Source of the DNA: Heliopora coerulea
Taxonomy: Eukaryota; Cnidaria; Anthozoa; Scleralcyonacea; Helioporidae
DNA: 64,000 nucleotides
NCBI GenBank assembly: GCA_030142905.1
Contig: JASJOG010000014.1
Span: 2,004,501-2,068,500 of the forward strand
Reading direction: 5' to 3'
Within the stretch, counting starts at the first letter, position 1. The number at the start of each line of letters is the position of its first letter. Below are positions 18,683-31,291 of this stretch, piece after piece. The notes beneath the pieces were generated by a model. That model was given only the letters and a program-made list of their open reading frames with translations. It was not told where the DNA came from and did not search any database. A program made the translations under genes and the position numbers.

Positions 18683-19970
18683 AATTGGTATCACTTCAAG
18701 TGACCTCAAAGACTGCTGGTGGAACAATTGTCAGCTTGGGAACTGCCAGTTTCAGCTCACCTAACCAAATAGGTATGCAAGGCAAGGGAGCTGGGAGGGG
18801 CAGTAGCCTCTGCAAACAGTAGACAAGCATAGCAAATTTTTAGCTTAACTGTTCTGAACTTTTAACATAATTTGCATATATATATTTATGTATTTTTTTT
18901 TCTTCCTTCATTTTTCCATGTTTAAGATTCAACAGTGCTGGAAAAATTGTTTATGTAAACCCATGCCTAAGCAGCAAAAGAGCACCTTGTCAATAAAATA
19001 TTTATCCATATAGTTTAGTAACAATTTATAGTACCCTTAAATTTTCCATCTGCTTTGAAACTGTAAGACCCAAGTGATTATTTCTAGCACATGACATGCC
19101 AATAATTTTATTCAGCTATTAATTATAATTTTATTGGAGTTATTGCAGCTTGTTCAAAGTTGTTATTCTTCTACATACTCATTTGTTTTCCATATATTTT
19201 CCATAACATGTTAGATTAGCCATTTCATTCTAATTCTTATGCATAATTCTACTTGATGTAATATATTCCATGATGTCTATAATTCTAACTTGTTAATGCA
19301 CTATACTTACAATCCTCAAGCCTCCCAATAACCCACTTACATATTAACTACTCCAAAGAATGAATAAAGTAAACAAATTAACCTTCCTAAACATTTAAGT
19401 TTCTACCAGGATTTATAGGACTTGGGAGACATCCCATAAGATTTTGAGATTGGAATTCATCACCCCAAATTACCCCCTAAGAAGTTTCACCTTTGAATTG
19501 TACATTGGTGATTGTTTGGCTCATGCTTGCAGAGTACTTAAAGCAAGAGTAGAATTGAAAACAGGGCAAGCACTCACCCTGTGAACTAGTCATGCTTGGG
19601 TCTTTAAATGTATGATCCTGCAACTTGAAAATTTACTGTCACTTCATGTAGATTCCATTACATGTCACCGAGTGTAAATGCCTTATTTTCCTTGATTTCC
19701 TCTGATTTCTAACTATTGCAACACCAGTATGGTTCAAGTTTAAATTTAGTACTAAGCATCCAGTATTTCAAATAAGTGTTCTGTTCATTGTTCGGTTTAG
19801 TGTAAGTGTCATTAAAGAAATGCATGATGTAAACACAAAAAGCTATTGAGAGCACAGATGAACTATGACTGGAGTCATATTTGCTGATGAGTATAATCCA
19901 CCTAAAAGTGGGGGCTGATTGACCCTCATGTAACCCCCTCTGCCAGAAACTCCCTTGTGAAAATCTCATG
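18683..19970. other. Intergenic, nothing recognised
   Basis: AT-rich, no plausible coding exon or repeat identified by eye. Confidence 0.35.
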
Positions 19971-19973
19971 TTA

Positions 19974-20240
19974 TTTCACACGTGCAAAACATATGGAATT
20001 GGAAAATTTTCGCTTGTGAAATTTTTGTTTCACAAGTGAAATTGGAACATTTTCATACATCGAATATATGATTCACGTGTGAAATAGCAGAGTTCCAAAT
20101 TTAGCATGTGAAACTTAGCTCTACAAGGCATGTATTTCACATAATTCTGAAATTAAACATTCACATACAGGAATGAAAATTAGATTCACGTACGAAATTG
20201 TCCATTCACTTCTAGAAGTGGAACACATATGAACACATGA
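19974..20240. repeat. Array 1 of TTTCACATGTGAAA-type palindromes
   Basis: About ten whole or half copies of the palindrome TTTCAC-RYRY-GTGAAA occur at irregular spacing (for example TTCACGTGTGAAA, TTTCACAAGTGAAA, TTCACGTACGAAA). The array is 600-900 bp downstream of the first channel gene's stop. Two similar arrays are at 25,418 and 54,247. Confidence 0.6.
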
Positions 20241-20537
20241 TTAACATAAACCATCTGATTTACGAGTTACATATGATATGACGCATTATAGAAAAAAGAA
20301 ATTTCAGCAGGTGGCCTCTTTTTCTACTCAAAGATATTCACTGAGCAGTTAAATCTCCCATTTGCCATTCTTCACAATCCAGGACATATAATAGCAAGCT
20401 ACATCAATGCTTTGTTGCTACAGGTAAAAATCTATTGGCAATCTTTGCGGCTAATGTAATTCTGAGGTTAGTGAAGACTGTATAGACTTCACCATTCACC
20501 CGAAAAGGTCCGTTTCCAACCCTTCATAATTGCTTGT

Positions 20538-20543
20538 TTTATT
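20538..20543 (-). terminator. Poly(A) signal AATAAA for TRP-like gene 1
   Basis: AATAAA on the - strand about 315 bases past the stop codon at 20,858; the nearest canonical signal in sense. Confidence 0.4.
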
Positions 20544-20857
20544 ACACAAATTTGTCATTAGCTCTATGTACATGACTTTCATTATTTCCTTCACGGATTG
20601 TTTGAATCCGTATTTATACAAGTTAAAAAAAGTAAAACTAGCATTATGAAATTATGTCATTTAAAAAGATATGATAACTCATTCTTTTCCGTACTATGAT
20701 ATATGACTTTGAGAGAAAAAAGCTTAATAGAAATGACTCGGTTTGCCTTAGTATGACTACGGAGTTTTGGTACATCCCAAATTTCCATGCGAAATTCCCA
20801 GTATTAAGTTGTAATCCTATTTTCGTCTGTAATATTCATTCTTGAAACCCGAAATTG

Positions 20858-23166
20858 CTACAGGTCAATGCTATCTTGGCTAAGTTGATCCAAATCACTT
20901 GAATCACTCCCCCTCTCATTAACATATGCCCGATTTACGTAACCAGAACCAATTTCATGTGCTCTACCATTTGAGTGGTTGTAAGGGACAATGGTGGTAG
21001 TCGGAGAATGATTGTATGCTGTACCATCCCTGTTGTCCCACGTTTTCTCAGATCTCCTTCGTCTTCTCCTGCCTCGATTTGTCGACTTCCTCTCTCTTTC
21101 CGTGTCATCGTCGCTGTAATATCTCCTGGAACGTTTCTTGTCTCCTCTGGAGGGCTCAGTTTCCTTTTTGCTCTTTGTAAAAGAGAATATGTTGAAAATG
21201 CTGCTTGAGCTTTCTTGTTTATTTCTGGTGAACAAACCGTGAAGAGGTGACGTGGGTGTGCTGCTGTCAAGAGAATCACGTTTACTCTTCTCTAATGCCC
21301 GACTTCCGGAACGTTTCTGACCATTTCCAGCTAGTTAAATGAGACGTAAAATTAGAAATAACTAAAATCAACTTTGAATATAGCATAATGGTTGTAATTT
21401 TAACTACTGTATCAATTTGGAAATCCCTGCACAGATCCCTTTCCTTTTAAAACAAAACTGTTTGTTTTCTACCACGCTAGAGGAAAGTTCATGATTAACC
21501 TTCACCATAAAGTCAACTCCAAAAAATTAGTTTACTTGAGCGGGATTTGAACTCGCATCTTCGGGCTTCCAGACCGCTCCTCCACCAGTTGACTGACTGA
21601 ATCAGCTGAGAGCAGTATGCTCGTTTAATCCATCATGAGTCCACAAGTGATTTGGTGGGAAACTTTTGCGCTTATGGAGTGCCTCGTTTGTATTTTAGAA
21701 TCGTAGTCAGGGTAGCGTAAAGAGAAGATGTTTTGATTAACTTGCACTGCAGAGTCAACTCCAACAATTGAGTTGGCTTGAGCAAGATTCGAACTTGCAT
21801 CTTCCGGTTTCCGAACTTATGCTCAACTGAACAATGTTATAAAAATGATAGTGCTCTGTTGGCTGTATTTAGCAATGTGTCAAATGCTAAAAATGTTCTT
21901 GAACCGCCGAACCTTACTAGATAAGAAACTGATGTTTCGAACGAAGACCTTCCTGTCGAGGTGAAACATTTTGGTGTCATTATAACGCAATGTGAGGTCA
22001 TTGCGAAGGCGCCTTCATCAATATTTCCGTTAAGTTTGAATGTACACCACAAAACTTTAACAGCTACTTACGTGATGTAATTCTGATGTTACAAACACTT
22101 TGGTTTTGATTAGCAACAGCAATAATGTGATGGCATTATGTTTTGTTGAATAACAAGCTAAAACTTCCAATAATGCATATGTTTTAAGCACATGATGGTG
22201 ATTCCACCAAATTTTCATAGATCGATGCACGCACAAAAGTAAATTAATTGAGACACTGTTGCGTTAGCAAGAACACGTGACTTCAGGGCTGCGTCATTCG
22301 CAATTGACTCATTGATATTTTTCTTAAAAACTGCAATAATTAACTTCAAAAATTATGAAAAAGTATTCTGAGGTTAAAAGGACATTATTACAATGTTTCT
22401 GGAATATCTGTTTCCAAGCAATGAAATAATGCTGTCATCCTGGATTAGAAACAATTTTGCCATGTTGGATCCGCCGTTTAAGGTCTGTCATTTTAAGTTC
22501 CTCTGAATTTGTCTATTTTAATAACTAACCGAAAAAAGAAAATGAAAACAATTGGATTATAGAAGTTTAGTTGCTTAAGGAAGAATGTTTTATGACAAAA
22601 AATGAGGCAAAGAGACATGATCTTTCGTACAAACTCAGTCAGCCATCTTGGGCTTTGATATTTTAAATCTCGCATTTTCTTCAAATTAACGTTATATAAC
22701 TTTAATTAAAAAATAATTCTCCTTAATTTCATGAATTATTGCTAGACTTAGTTAAGGAGATATCGTTAAAGGAAAAACTATTAGTTTTGTAAAGCATAGC
22801 TGTTAAAAAGGGTTGCCATGGAAACGTAAAATTGGTGATTGAACACGAGACACCAATGTAATGGACCGTTTACACGTGCGACTTAGCACGTTGCGATAGT
22901 CATCCTGGCGCATACAATATACTCATGAAATTCTATGCACCAGGATATCCGCTTTTGATTCGCTGCAGTTTGTTCTCGACGCTCTTGTCATTTAAACATA
23001 TATTTCACGATGTGAATCACAAGGCACAAGCAATTTTTTAAGAGCTGTTTACATGTGTAAACAGCTCTTAAGAAATTGGTGGTTATAGTTTGAACCGTTC
23101 TGAAATTACAGATCTTCTTGTTTGAAGTGACCCACGTAGGCTCTCTTTGTTTGTTTGTTTTTGGTT

Positions 23167-23222
<56 letters not shown>

Positions 23223-25039
23223 GGGGGGGGGGGGGGGTATTGGATCATGTGGAATATAATCCGGCTGTTTCAAGGCCCGTTGGGGATATGTGATGTCTTC
23301 ATCTCAGGCTAAGCTTTTCGTGGAAAAATCACATATCCCCTCGTCAGCTCGATATAACCAACGCATACTAATACGCACACATACCTGCCAATTGTTTCAC
23401 CAACTCACTGATTTTTTTCAAATCGTTTGAAAGATATTCTTGATCTTCTTTTAACTTCCTTACGCCACCAAGAATTGCATCGAAATCCGATGTTTTATTT
23501 TGTCCATATACTTTTGAAAAGCGGTCGTTGAGCAATTTATTCATGGCTTGTAGCATCAAGTACACTTCCTGCTCTGCTCTTTCTGACGGAGTGTCAGGAA
23601 TTTTCCCCTCGTATGACATTTTTATAACTTCAGGACTGCAGTTGCTCTTCATGTGCTCTAGGTACTTCAGTTTAAAATGTTTCGTAAGGGTGCGCTCTGC
23701 TTCCACGACCTTAATGGCCCTTTGCATGATGGTATTAGCGACGGCATTGTTGTACACCCTGGAGAATGTGTCGCTGAGCAAAGCAATTAACAAGTTCAGC
23801 GTAACAATGGTCACTGCGGTGACATAGATGACTATAAGAATACGAGACATCACTGGATCTGCTTTTGCCAGTCCTTCAAAGTTGAAATCATCTCCGACAG
23901 CTATTCGGAACACACTATACAGCAACTCAGCGGTATCGTGGAAGCCCTCGACTGGATGAATCGATATATCCCCGAAGTTAATCCAAAACGCCGCCGAAAA
24001 TGGTATCAAAAGAAGGAGAAAAAGAAAGGCCCAATTGACAAAATCACCAGTTGTCTCGCCTAGAATTATGACCAACGTCCCTATTCCAGGGAATGGTCGC
24101 AAGTACTTCAACAAGCGCAACCAGACCAGGAGATTTACTATGCTGATTGTACGGGTATAGATGTACCTGGTGGCCGATGTATCAATTTCGTAAAACACAA
24201 AGTGTGTGGTAATGGTGGCAAGAATTAGGATTAAAGTTATCCACTCCAGGTAGAACCATGCCCCGAAATCATCAAACAGCGGCAGGGACTTCACTCTCTT
24301 GATTTCATGTTCAATATACTTCCGTTCTTGCGGCCATCGTGGATGGCAATATTTCATATCTTCTTCTAACTGGCTAATCCTCCAGTCAATCCAATTCTTT
24401 TGGGACTTTCTAGATTTTCTTGTTGCTATAGAAATTTAAAAATGACATATTTGAGCAAGAATGTTGCTGCTGATTTGACACCTTGTAAACAATCCCTCAG
24501 GCACACATGGTTTTCCCTTGTTGTACAAGTCTTTTGTCTGCTTGAGATGCAAAATCGACAATTATACGCCAAAATTTTTTCCTTTTTTCACAAGGGAGTG
24601 TAATCCTAGATTGCCCTGGGGGCAAATGGGAGCATTCTGTGGGAAGTACACCTTTTGCTGTTCATTACCAGAAAATATACTATCATTAACGCCAACCTCA
24701 AACTCATTAACGTACAAATACATTCATTTTATTCAATCGACATTCATTAGCGTAGATAGGCAATCATTTGCAGAAAAGGGCATTCCATAACGCCAACAGA
24801 CGACCATTAACACCATACATACATACATACATACATTCATACATAAATACATACATACATACATACATGCATGCTTACATATATACATACATATACATAC
24901 ATGCGTACATCATACAAACATATACATACATGCGTACATCATACAAACACATGCATACATACATACTGCACTGATGAGGCCCAATAGGCCGAAACGGTTC
25001 CGTCTGCAGTTAGTTATATATATATATATATATATACAC

Positions 25040-25128
<89 letters not shown>

Positions 25129-26617
25129 TACATAAACTGTTTTTCCGTGTTTATATAGCCTGATGCAAACACGAGGAGAAGGTTGGGAGAACTCGAAATG
25201 TTGCTGGGTCTAAAATTCACGTGACCTGAATATCGTGCCTACGACCATGAAGTAAAAGTAACCCTGTTTCGTATCTTGACTGGTAGCCTTTAAGTGCCTG
25301 CCTCTCTACGAACCTCTACTGCTAGTGAAACTTCGCCGCTTTCGGTCTTACTATTTCGAGGAAACTGCCATGCTTTGTCTTTGTAATGTAAGCTAGCATA
25401 CGCTTACTATAATTTCACGAGCAAATTCACGTATGAAAATGGTATTTCATATGTGAATTGTTTCAGTTCCATATTTGAAACAAAATTTCATATGTGAAAT
25501 TAATTTTGACACGTGAATCTTCTATTTCATATGTGAAATTTGTGTTTCATACACCAACATTTCATGTGTGAAATTTTGAACTAGTTCACTTCACATGTGA
25601 TTTAGGTCTTTCACAAGCGAAGACGCTTGCGTTTTATTTGTTAAATGGAAATTACGTATCTGAAAATGTTTCCATTTACATATGATTTTGACATGTGAGA
25701 TGACATGATGGGAGATTCATGATGGGAGAGATACATTTGAACTGTTGTTTGACAATACACATTACAACGTGATATATGAATTTAGCAGGTTACCGTGGAT
25801 GTGTCTCCCAATGTCGAAGACAGTCATTAATAGAACAAACACACCAAGAACTATACGCCATACGTTATCTTCTGGTGGAACGTAAAGTTCTTTACCCTTA
25901 GCAGGCGTTCCCATGCAGATCGATGTCCACGTTACTCCGAAAATAACGTGAAAAAGCAAATCAAGCATCGTGGAACGCCTTCCATATTGTATCCACTTGT
26001 TGTAAATCAGTCTTTGCATGACTGGATGTGTGACCACTTCGTTCTTTCGTGTCGTCACTGCGGTCTCGAGAGGTGTACGAGTTGCCTTAGTTTCGATCTT
26101 TCGTCGCGATGCCTCGAGATATTGCAGGTAGTAAGAATCCTTCATAGTGATCACGTCTGTAGTGTGGAGTTGACTTAGAGCTTCTAGTGCAAGGTTTGGC
26201 AGTCGATCAATGAGCACACAGAGAGCAGAATTACCAGACGTATCCAAAACACACGACGCCGCTCCTTCGTCAATCAACACTTTGGCCGTCTCTGCACGTG
26301 TCCATTCAGCGGCAAGCTTAGGAACGAAACAGAAAATATAAGATTTATAAGCTGTATTCTTTTCGGTTTATTGTTACAATTTTTACCAAAATATTACAGT
26401 AATAGATTTCGCGAAATACTGTCCACCAAAAGAACAGATATTCCGAAACTGGGTTGAGCTTGACAGCAAGTGATTTGGGTCCTAGCGTGCTGATCGTCTT
26501 GATGTTTACATTGAATAATGGGTTCTCCTGGCTTTTAAAGCTCCAGAAGAACTATGTCAAGGAACCAGGGTATCCTATCCTGTTAGGATATATACGGGTA
26601 TCCCGTATGTGTATGTG

Positions 26618-26658
<41 letters not shown>

Positions 26659-29600
26659 ACCTAGACAATCAACAGCGCTAAAATGTGTTGATGTCGATTT
26701 CGCCATTTTCAAATGCTTCTTGTCGATGAGCGTCCTAAATCACCCTTCAAACTCTCGACTGCCTCTTAATATTCTGGCTATTCCGCTTACTTCATCAGAC
26801 TGGTATATTATTTTGTATATTAGTAACCCGGAAAAGGTCCCAAAAACGCAGTGGCTCGTAATTCCTCAATGTTTGATACGGCATTGAGGTCGTGGTAAAG
26901 CGAAAAACATGTACAACTGCTAAAAATGTGAATAAAAATTCTTCACAAATATAGAGATATAATGTATCAAAAAAGGGAAAAAAGAAAAAACCTAGTTTAG
27001 AATATTAAAATGTTCTGAAGTAAAGATAAATGAAATGAGACTTGAAAACTAACCTGTAGAGGAGTTCGTTGATTTGCATCTGCTGAGTTAATGTTGGCCT
27101 GGAAACCCAGCAACATTTTTAAAGATCGCATAGCACCATTTTTAGCGGCATAGTGAATGGGAGCTTGATATTCACCAAGCGTCCTTGCGTCCATGTCTGC
27201 ATTATTCTGTAGAAGAAATTCTGTCATTTGTACGTGGTCAACTGCTGCCGCGACATGAAGTGGAGACCGACCAAAAGAATCTTGCTTGTCAATGTTGCAA
27301 CCTAATTAATCGGAACAGTAGATCAAGTTAAAGTATTTTTTATGAGGCATTTTGTTTAAAATGAATCTATGTGCTCTCTATCTGTCTGTCTGTCCGTATG
27401 TATGTATGTATGTATGTATGTATTATACCTGTACATGTATTTATGTATATGTGTATATACTCCAGTGAGGTAAAACTATCAAAATATATATCGGAACTGA
27501 AACCGAAAAACCGATCTTTCGACATGAAATGGACTGTAGTGAAAAGGGCCGCTGCCTGAAGATCGCGTCGGCGTGAAACTTAAAGTAGCAACCAAAATCT
27601 TTTAAGCGACACTCTCCTGCATTTAAGTTCTACCTGACGTAGTATCGCGCACTCTTCGATACATCGTAAACTTTATTATCTGAGTGATCTATAAATAAAC
27701 CCAGCCAGATGCCGAAGAATTTCACTTTTCGCAGCTGGACCTGGCTGGATCTTAAATGTATGATTCTGAAACTCAAAAATGTCTTTCCACTTACAATAGT
27801 CATGGGCACACATATACACCTAAATACTGAACTGCGAACTGCGGTTCGATCGAACTTACCAAGTTCGAGCAGAAACCTTGCGACGTCAACGTTCCACGAG
27901 CGTGCAACTTCGTGAAAAATGGTTTGCCCGTACTGATCACCGATGTTTATCTCAGCACCTCCCTTGACAAGGGATTCGACGAATTCATAGTTGAACTCAT
28001 CGGTGTTACTATTGGAATTTGCTATCGTAGCAATGTACTGTAGGAGGGCACGGTTTCTTTCCAAGATGCTGTTGTTGGTCTCTGATAAGGCAGATTCATG
28101 TAGCTTGTTTTCGATGACGGCCTGGAGTGGTTCGTTGTATCGAGACGTTCCTGGTGTGAAAGAAAAATTGAACAAAGTCAGGGGTGTGAAGAGGGTTTCC
28201 AGATGGTGGGGAAATCTAACCAAATTTTGCAACCTTGAATCAGAGACCACAGAATGATATCCCAGGAAAATTTTTCAACAGAATATGTCTCCATAAACTC
28301 TCCAAGAATGTATTTCGTAACCGAGATACTGCAAAAGAGACATGATCTTGAAAAACTATCGATCAATTTGTTGGAACAAAGAATTTGTCCTAACAACGAT
28401 GGGCAACTTTGTCATTGCCCGTCATTCACTGACTGCGCCCCTGAATAAAGTCGGGAAAATATTAATTTCTTTGTAAAACGTATGCTCAGTGGCGTAGGGA
28501 GCAGGGGGGGCACGGGGGCCACGGGGGCCACGATATCGTTTGCACCCCCTTAAAAACAGATATGGTGACACTACAAAGTCTTTTGTAATTTTTTTTTTTC
28601 ATCGCACGTACTTGCATTTCAAAATTAAAATAGAAAATATTTAAAAATCTACTGTACTGCGCATAGTTTTAATGATGGTTAATACTTTACTGTGATTTAA
28701 AGTTGTACGGAGATAAATTTATGTCCACTTTTAGTATCCTTCATAAGGTTTAAAAAAGCCACAACATTTATAATTGTATTTAGCCTTTTAATTCGTAAAG
28801 TAGTAATCCACTGCAACATTCCTTTCTCCTAAGCGCGGAATGTGCTTTACCATAGATGTAAAATTGCAAGTGTTGTCCCAGTATTGTCAACAATATAGAC
28901 GATGAAAACATCTACGTAAAAACACCCACCCTGATCAAAAATTTTGTTCCCGGCTCCCTTAAGTTCAACTAGCTTTCTACGCCACTGCGTCTGCTCGACA
29001 GTCTTATTCCAACTCTTGAATGAATTTTATGTACAATCTGAGAGACAATGTCCCAGTTTCAGGTGAGATGAAAATTTCACTTATAAAAAAATTTCATTTG
29101 CAAACTGCTGTAATAAAATTACATTTACAAACTTAAAATATCTGTAATTTGGGTATTCGATATAATTTTAACTAGTATGATGTTGACTTTAAAATGAAGT
29201 TTAAACATCACTGATTCACTTTATCGTCTTGATTTAACTCAAATCGTTAGCTTTCAAGATTTTGTGATGTGGATTATCGTTTGTTTTAAATTTATTAACC
29301 CTTTTCTGGTAGGTTCAGTCTTCTATTATTTTACTGTGGCTAACGATAGCCGATTTTAATCGTCAAAGGGAGGCATCCAGCCGTTAAAGGTTTATGACAA
29401 TCAACTCATCCCCGGTAAGATCAGTCTCCTATTATTTTACTCAAGCTAACCCCGAGCGATTTTACTAGTTAAAGGGAAGACATCCTGCCCGGAAAGAATT
29501 TAGCGACAATAAAGATGTTGCTAACAAGTTTGTTGCTATTTACTTACACACACAGACGATGGAGCGGAATTTCAAATTGGGGGTGTGTGATAAAAACGCA

Positions 29601-31291
29601 GTTTGATTGCTTCTCCGGGAAATATCTAAACCCCCCGTCATTTGACTCGTTTCAACGTCATGTTTAGAAAAAAGTGGGGGACTGTAGCCCCTCCCGACTT
29701 CGCTGTCCCTGCTTGCACGTCCATTCCAACTTTGTTCAGATATGTTGTCTAAGGCTTTACAAAGTGAAAATGTTTCATCAAAAAGTAGACATTGTGGGTA
29801 GCACCGTGCCACATTTATACAGATAATGAGCAAGAGTGGCATAGTTTGTTGAACATGGTTCCGTCACGACAATTTGCAGCAAGCTTTTGAACATCTCCGC
29901 TTTGGACTCACTGTAACCGAATCAAGCCATTGAAATGGACAGTAGTTATAAAAACAACAAAGCCTGTGCATTTTTGGACCTTGTGGCAGGGTTAATAACT
30001 TTGTAACTACACAAGTTGGACGGTGAGATAGTTTTGACGTTGGCATGCACTAGTTGCTAAAGAAGCCAAAATGTAGCTTTGCATATAAGCTCTGATTGAA
30101 ACGCCTTGTAGACGTTTTTGCTCTTATTAGTCATAATCATATTGTTTATTTCTTACTAGTTCTCGTTGTTTCACTAGCACTAATAACTGTAAAAGAGGTT
30201 TATTTGGGAAGGCACGCATTCCTTTATTCAGTTTGCCGTCTACAGCATCTTTTTTAAGTACGAGTGCCTTTTAAACTGATGTATTTTGTGTGTATTGTTG
30301 TGAGTTAAATAAGTGGCATGCCGGTGATAAAAATCCAAAATTCAACCCCACGTTTACTTTTTGTAATTTACCACTAACGATCAATGGACGAATCTTGCAC
30401 TTAACTTGTGACTCCTCTCAAGAACCTATGCTTTTACGCTTTCTGTAAAGAGCTGTCGCTTTTAGATATGGACAAACTGTAGTTATTAAATCAAACCATA
30501 TTCTGAGTTAAATCAATCGACTTAAATTTTCATAAAAACAGAATAAAAGTTAAACCGAATTATCGTGTGTATTACCTATTTGGATAAAAAACAAACCCAG
30601 TTCTTAGATTTATATAGCGCTTGCATAACAAAATTCAAAAGTGGCATGCCCAAGAGACATAAATAATCAAGCAATCAGCCGATGAAAGGGTCAGGGTTTA
30701 GTCTCTTAATCTTACTGTTTGATCGTTTATTTCAATGAAACAAAAGATTTGTGCACAGTAAGGGGCGTTGTTGCGTGGTTATCATTAGATCTCATCTACG
30801 TGTGTCCCACTTAGCAGAAAGGGATCTGAAATCGTATTCTGGCAATAAAATCAAATCTGTCAAGAAACAATTGGAGTTATCAATCCATCATGATATATCG
30901 GTATGGCACCGTGGTTCGATCCATCGATGGTGATTAATCTAACGACAGATTTCTTTATTTCTTTACTAGTTAGGAAAAGGTTAGGTTAGAGCTGGGATTG
31001 GTAGCCTCTCATGCAATTAAAGGGCTAGCGAACTTTCGAGAATGTTTTTTGTGTTCATGCGTTTTTGTTCAAATTCGGTGAAGAAAGACGGGAATTCAGG
31101 TTAAAAAAAAAGGTAATTTTGCAGTTGACAAGCTATAGATGCAAAAATGTGGTGCTTTGTTTATTCCCTATTCACATGAAGTGTACCTCTGGGTCTTTAT
31201 ACTTACCCAGCTTGCTCTTAACAAGCATTTCTTCGTAGCGTTTTAACTGCACCGAGCCACCACGGGTCTTATCCAACCGAGAATGGTCCAT
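20858..31291 (-). CDS. TRP-like ankyrin-repeat cation channel, paralogue 1
   Basis: Six exons: 31207-31291, 27860-28150, 27054-27301, 25794-26316, 23385-24425, 20858-21330; all junctions are GT..AG and phases agree, giving 886 residues. Residues about 60-260 hold roughly five ankyrin repeats ([52 protein letters not shown]). Six membrane segments follow from exon 4 (S1-S2) through exon 5: [13 protein letters not shown] (S3), [15 protein letters not shown] (S4), [15 protein letters not shown] (S5), pore [16 protein letters not shown], then [13 protein letters not shown] (S6). The G-D pore and the NLLIAL S6 end fit TRP channels related to TRPV/TRPA. The tail (exon 6) is Arg/Ser-rich and ends DSIDL. 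It should be a plasma-membrane cation channel; the stimulus is unknown. Introns host a hammerhead ribozyme, SINE-like sequences and a hAT MITE. Confidence 0.9.
21500..21605 (-). repeat. tRNA-like SINE copy 1
   Basis: On the - strand the T-arm GCGAGTTCAAATCCCGC is well paired (B-box-like) and is preceded by TCAACTGGTGGAGGAGCGG, an A-box-like stretch. It continues into TCAAGTAAACTAAT and GGAGTTGAC. A related tail recurs at 21,743. It lies in intron 5 of TRP-like gene 1. Confidence 0.5.
21740..21825 (-). repeat. tRNA-like SINE copy 2 (partial)
   Basis: A second copy of the same unit: AGTCAACTCCAACAATTGAG and GCAAGATTCGAACTTGC, in the same order and strand, but the A-box half is degraded or missing. 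Confidence 0.45.
23038..23071. repeat. 34-bp perfect palindrome with forkhead-type sites
   Basis: TTAAGAGCTGTTTACA, a 2-nt centre, then its exact complement. It contains TGTTTACA and TGTAAACA, the core of forkhead factor sites, facing each other. Confidence 0.7.
23169..23237. repeat. Homopolymer pair T53-G16
   Basis: A run of 53 T is followed at once by 16 G. Such a run is error-prone in sequencing and prone to slippage; it lies in intron 5 of TRP-like gene 1, about 150 bp from the exon 5 donor. Confidence 0.9.
24818..24964. repeat. Microsatellite (CATA)n with variants
   Basis: Tandem CATA units with occasional CATG, CGTA and CATT variants lead directly into the hammerhead ribozyme. Confidence 0.9.
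24965..25010 (+). ncRNA. Hammerhead ribozyme, type I, complete core
   Basis: The conserved core CTGATGA (24,971-24,977) and GAAA (24,991-24,994) are both exact. Stem I: ACTGCA (24,965-24,970) pairs with TGCAGT (25,005-25,010), six pairs. Stem II: GGCC, loop CAATA, GGCC. Stem III: A-CGG, loop TT, CCG-T, four pairs. The residue before the scissile bond is C25004 in GTC, the preferred triplet. Open stem I and a tiny stem III are the type I form found in animal retrozymes and Penelope-like elements. It is encoded on the strand opposite to the channel gene, in its intron 4. Self-cleavage after C25004 is predicted. Confidence 0.88.
25015..25129. repeat. Microsatellite (TA)n with CACA interruptions
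   Basis: Long TA runs broken by ACAC steps, directly 3' of the hammerhead. Frames read across it are repeat artefacts. Confidence 0.9.
25418..25700. repeat. Array 2 of TTTCACATGTGAAA-type palindromes
   Basis: At least nine copies such as ATTTCATATGTGAAATT, GACACGTGAAT and CATTTCATGTGTGAAATT. It lies in intron 4 of TRP-like gene 1, ending about 95 bp from the exon 4 donor. Confidence 0.65.
26617..26656. repeat. (TA)n microsatellite in intron 3 of TRP-like gene 1
   Basis: About 18 tandem TA units preceded by TGTATGTGTATATACA. Confidence 0.85.
28487..28987. mobile_element. hAT-type MITE, 501 bp
   Basis: Ends CAGTGGCGTAG (28,487) and CTACGCCACTG (28,987) are perfect 11-bp inverted repeats, with partial similarity beyond. 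The 8-bp flanks CGTATGCT and CGTCTGCT match at seven of eight positions, as expected for a hAT target duplication. There is no coding content; a G-rich stretch follows the left end. It lies in intron 1 of TRP-like gene 1. Confidence 0.8.
29295..29490. repeat. Two diverged ~105-bp tandem units with a GATTTTAMTCGTCAAAGGGAG core
   Basis: Unit 1 (about 29,300-29,390) and unit 2 (about 29,405-29,490) share CAGTCTYCTATTATTTTACT, GCTAAC and CGATTTTA followed by AAAGGGA. A related core is at 40,715 and 40,848. Confidence 0.45.

Noticed and set aside
19974..20240. CRISPR-like array
   Set aside because: The repeats are short, variable palindromes with irregular spacing in an animal genome; not CRISPR.
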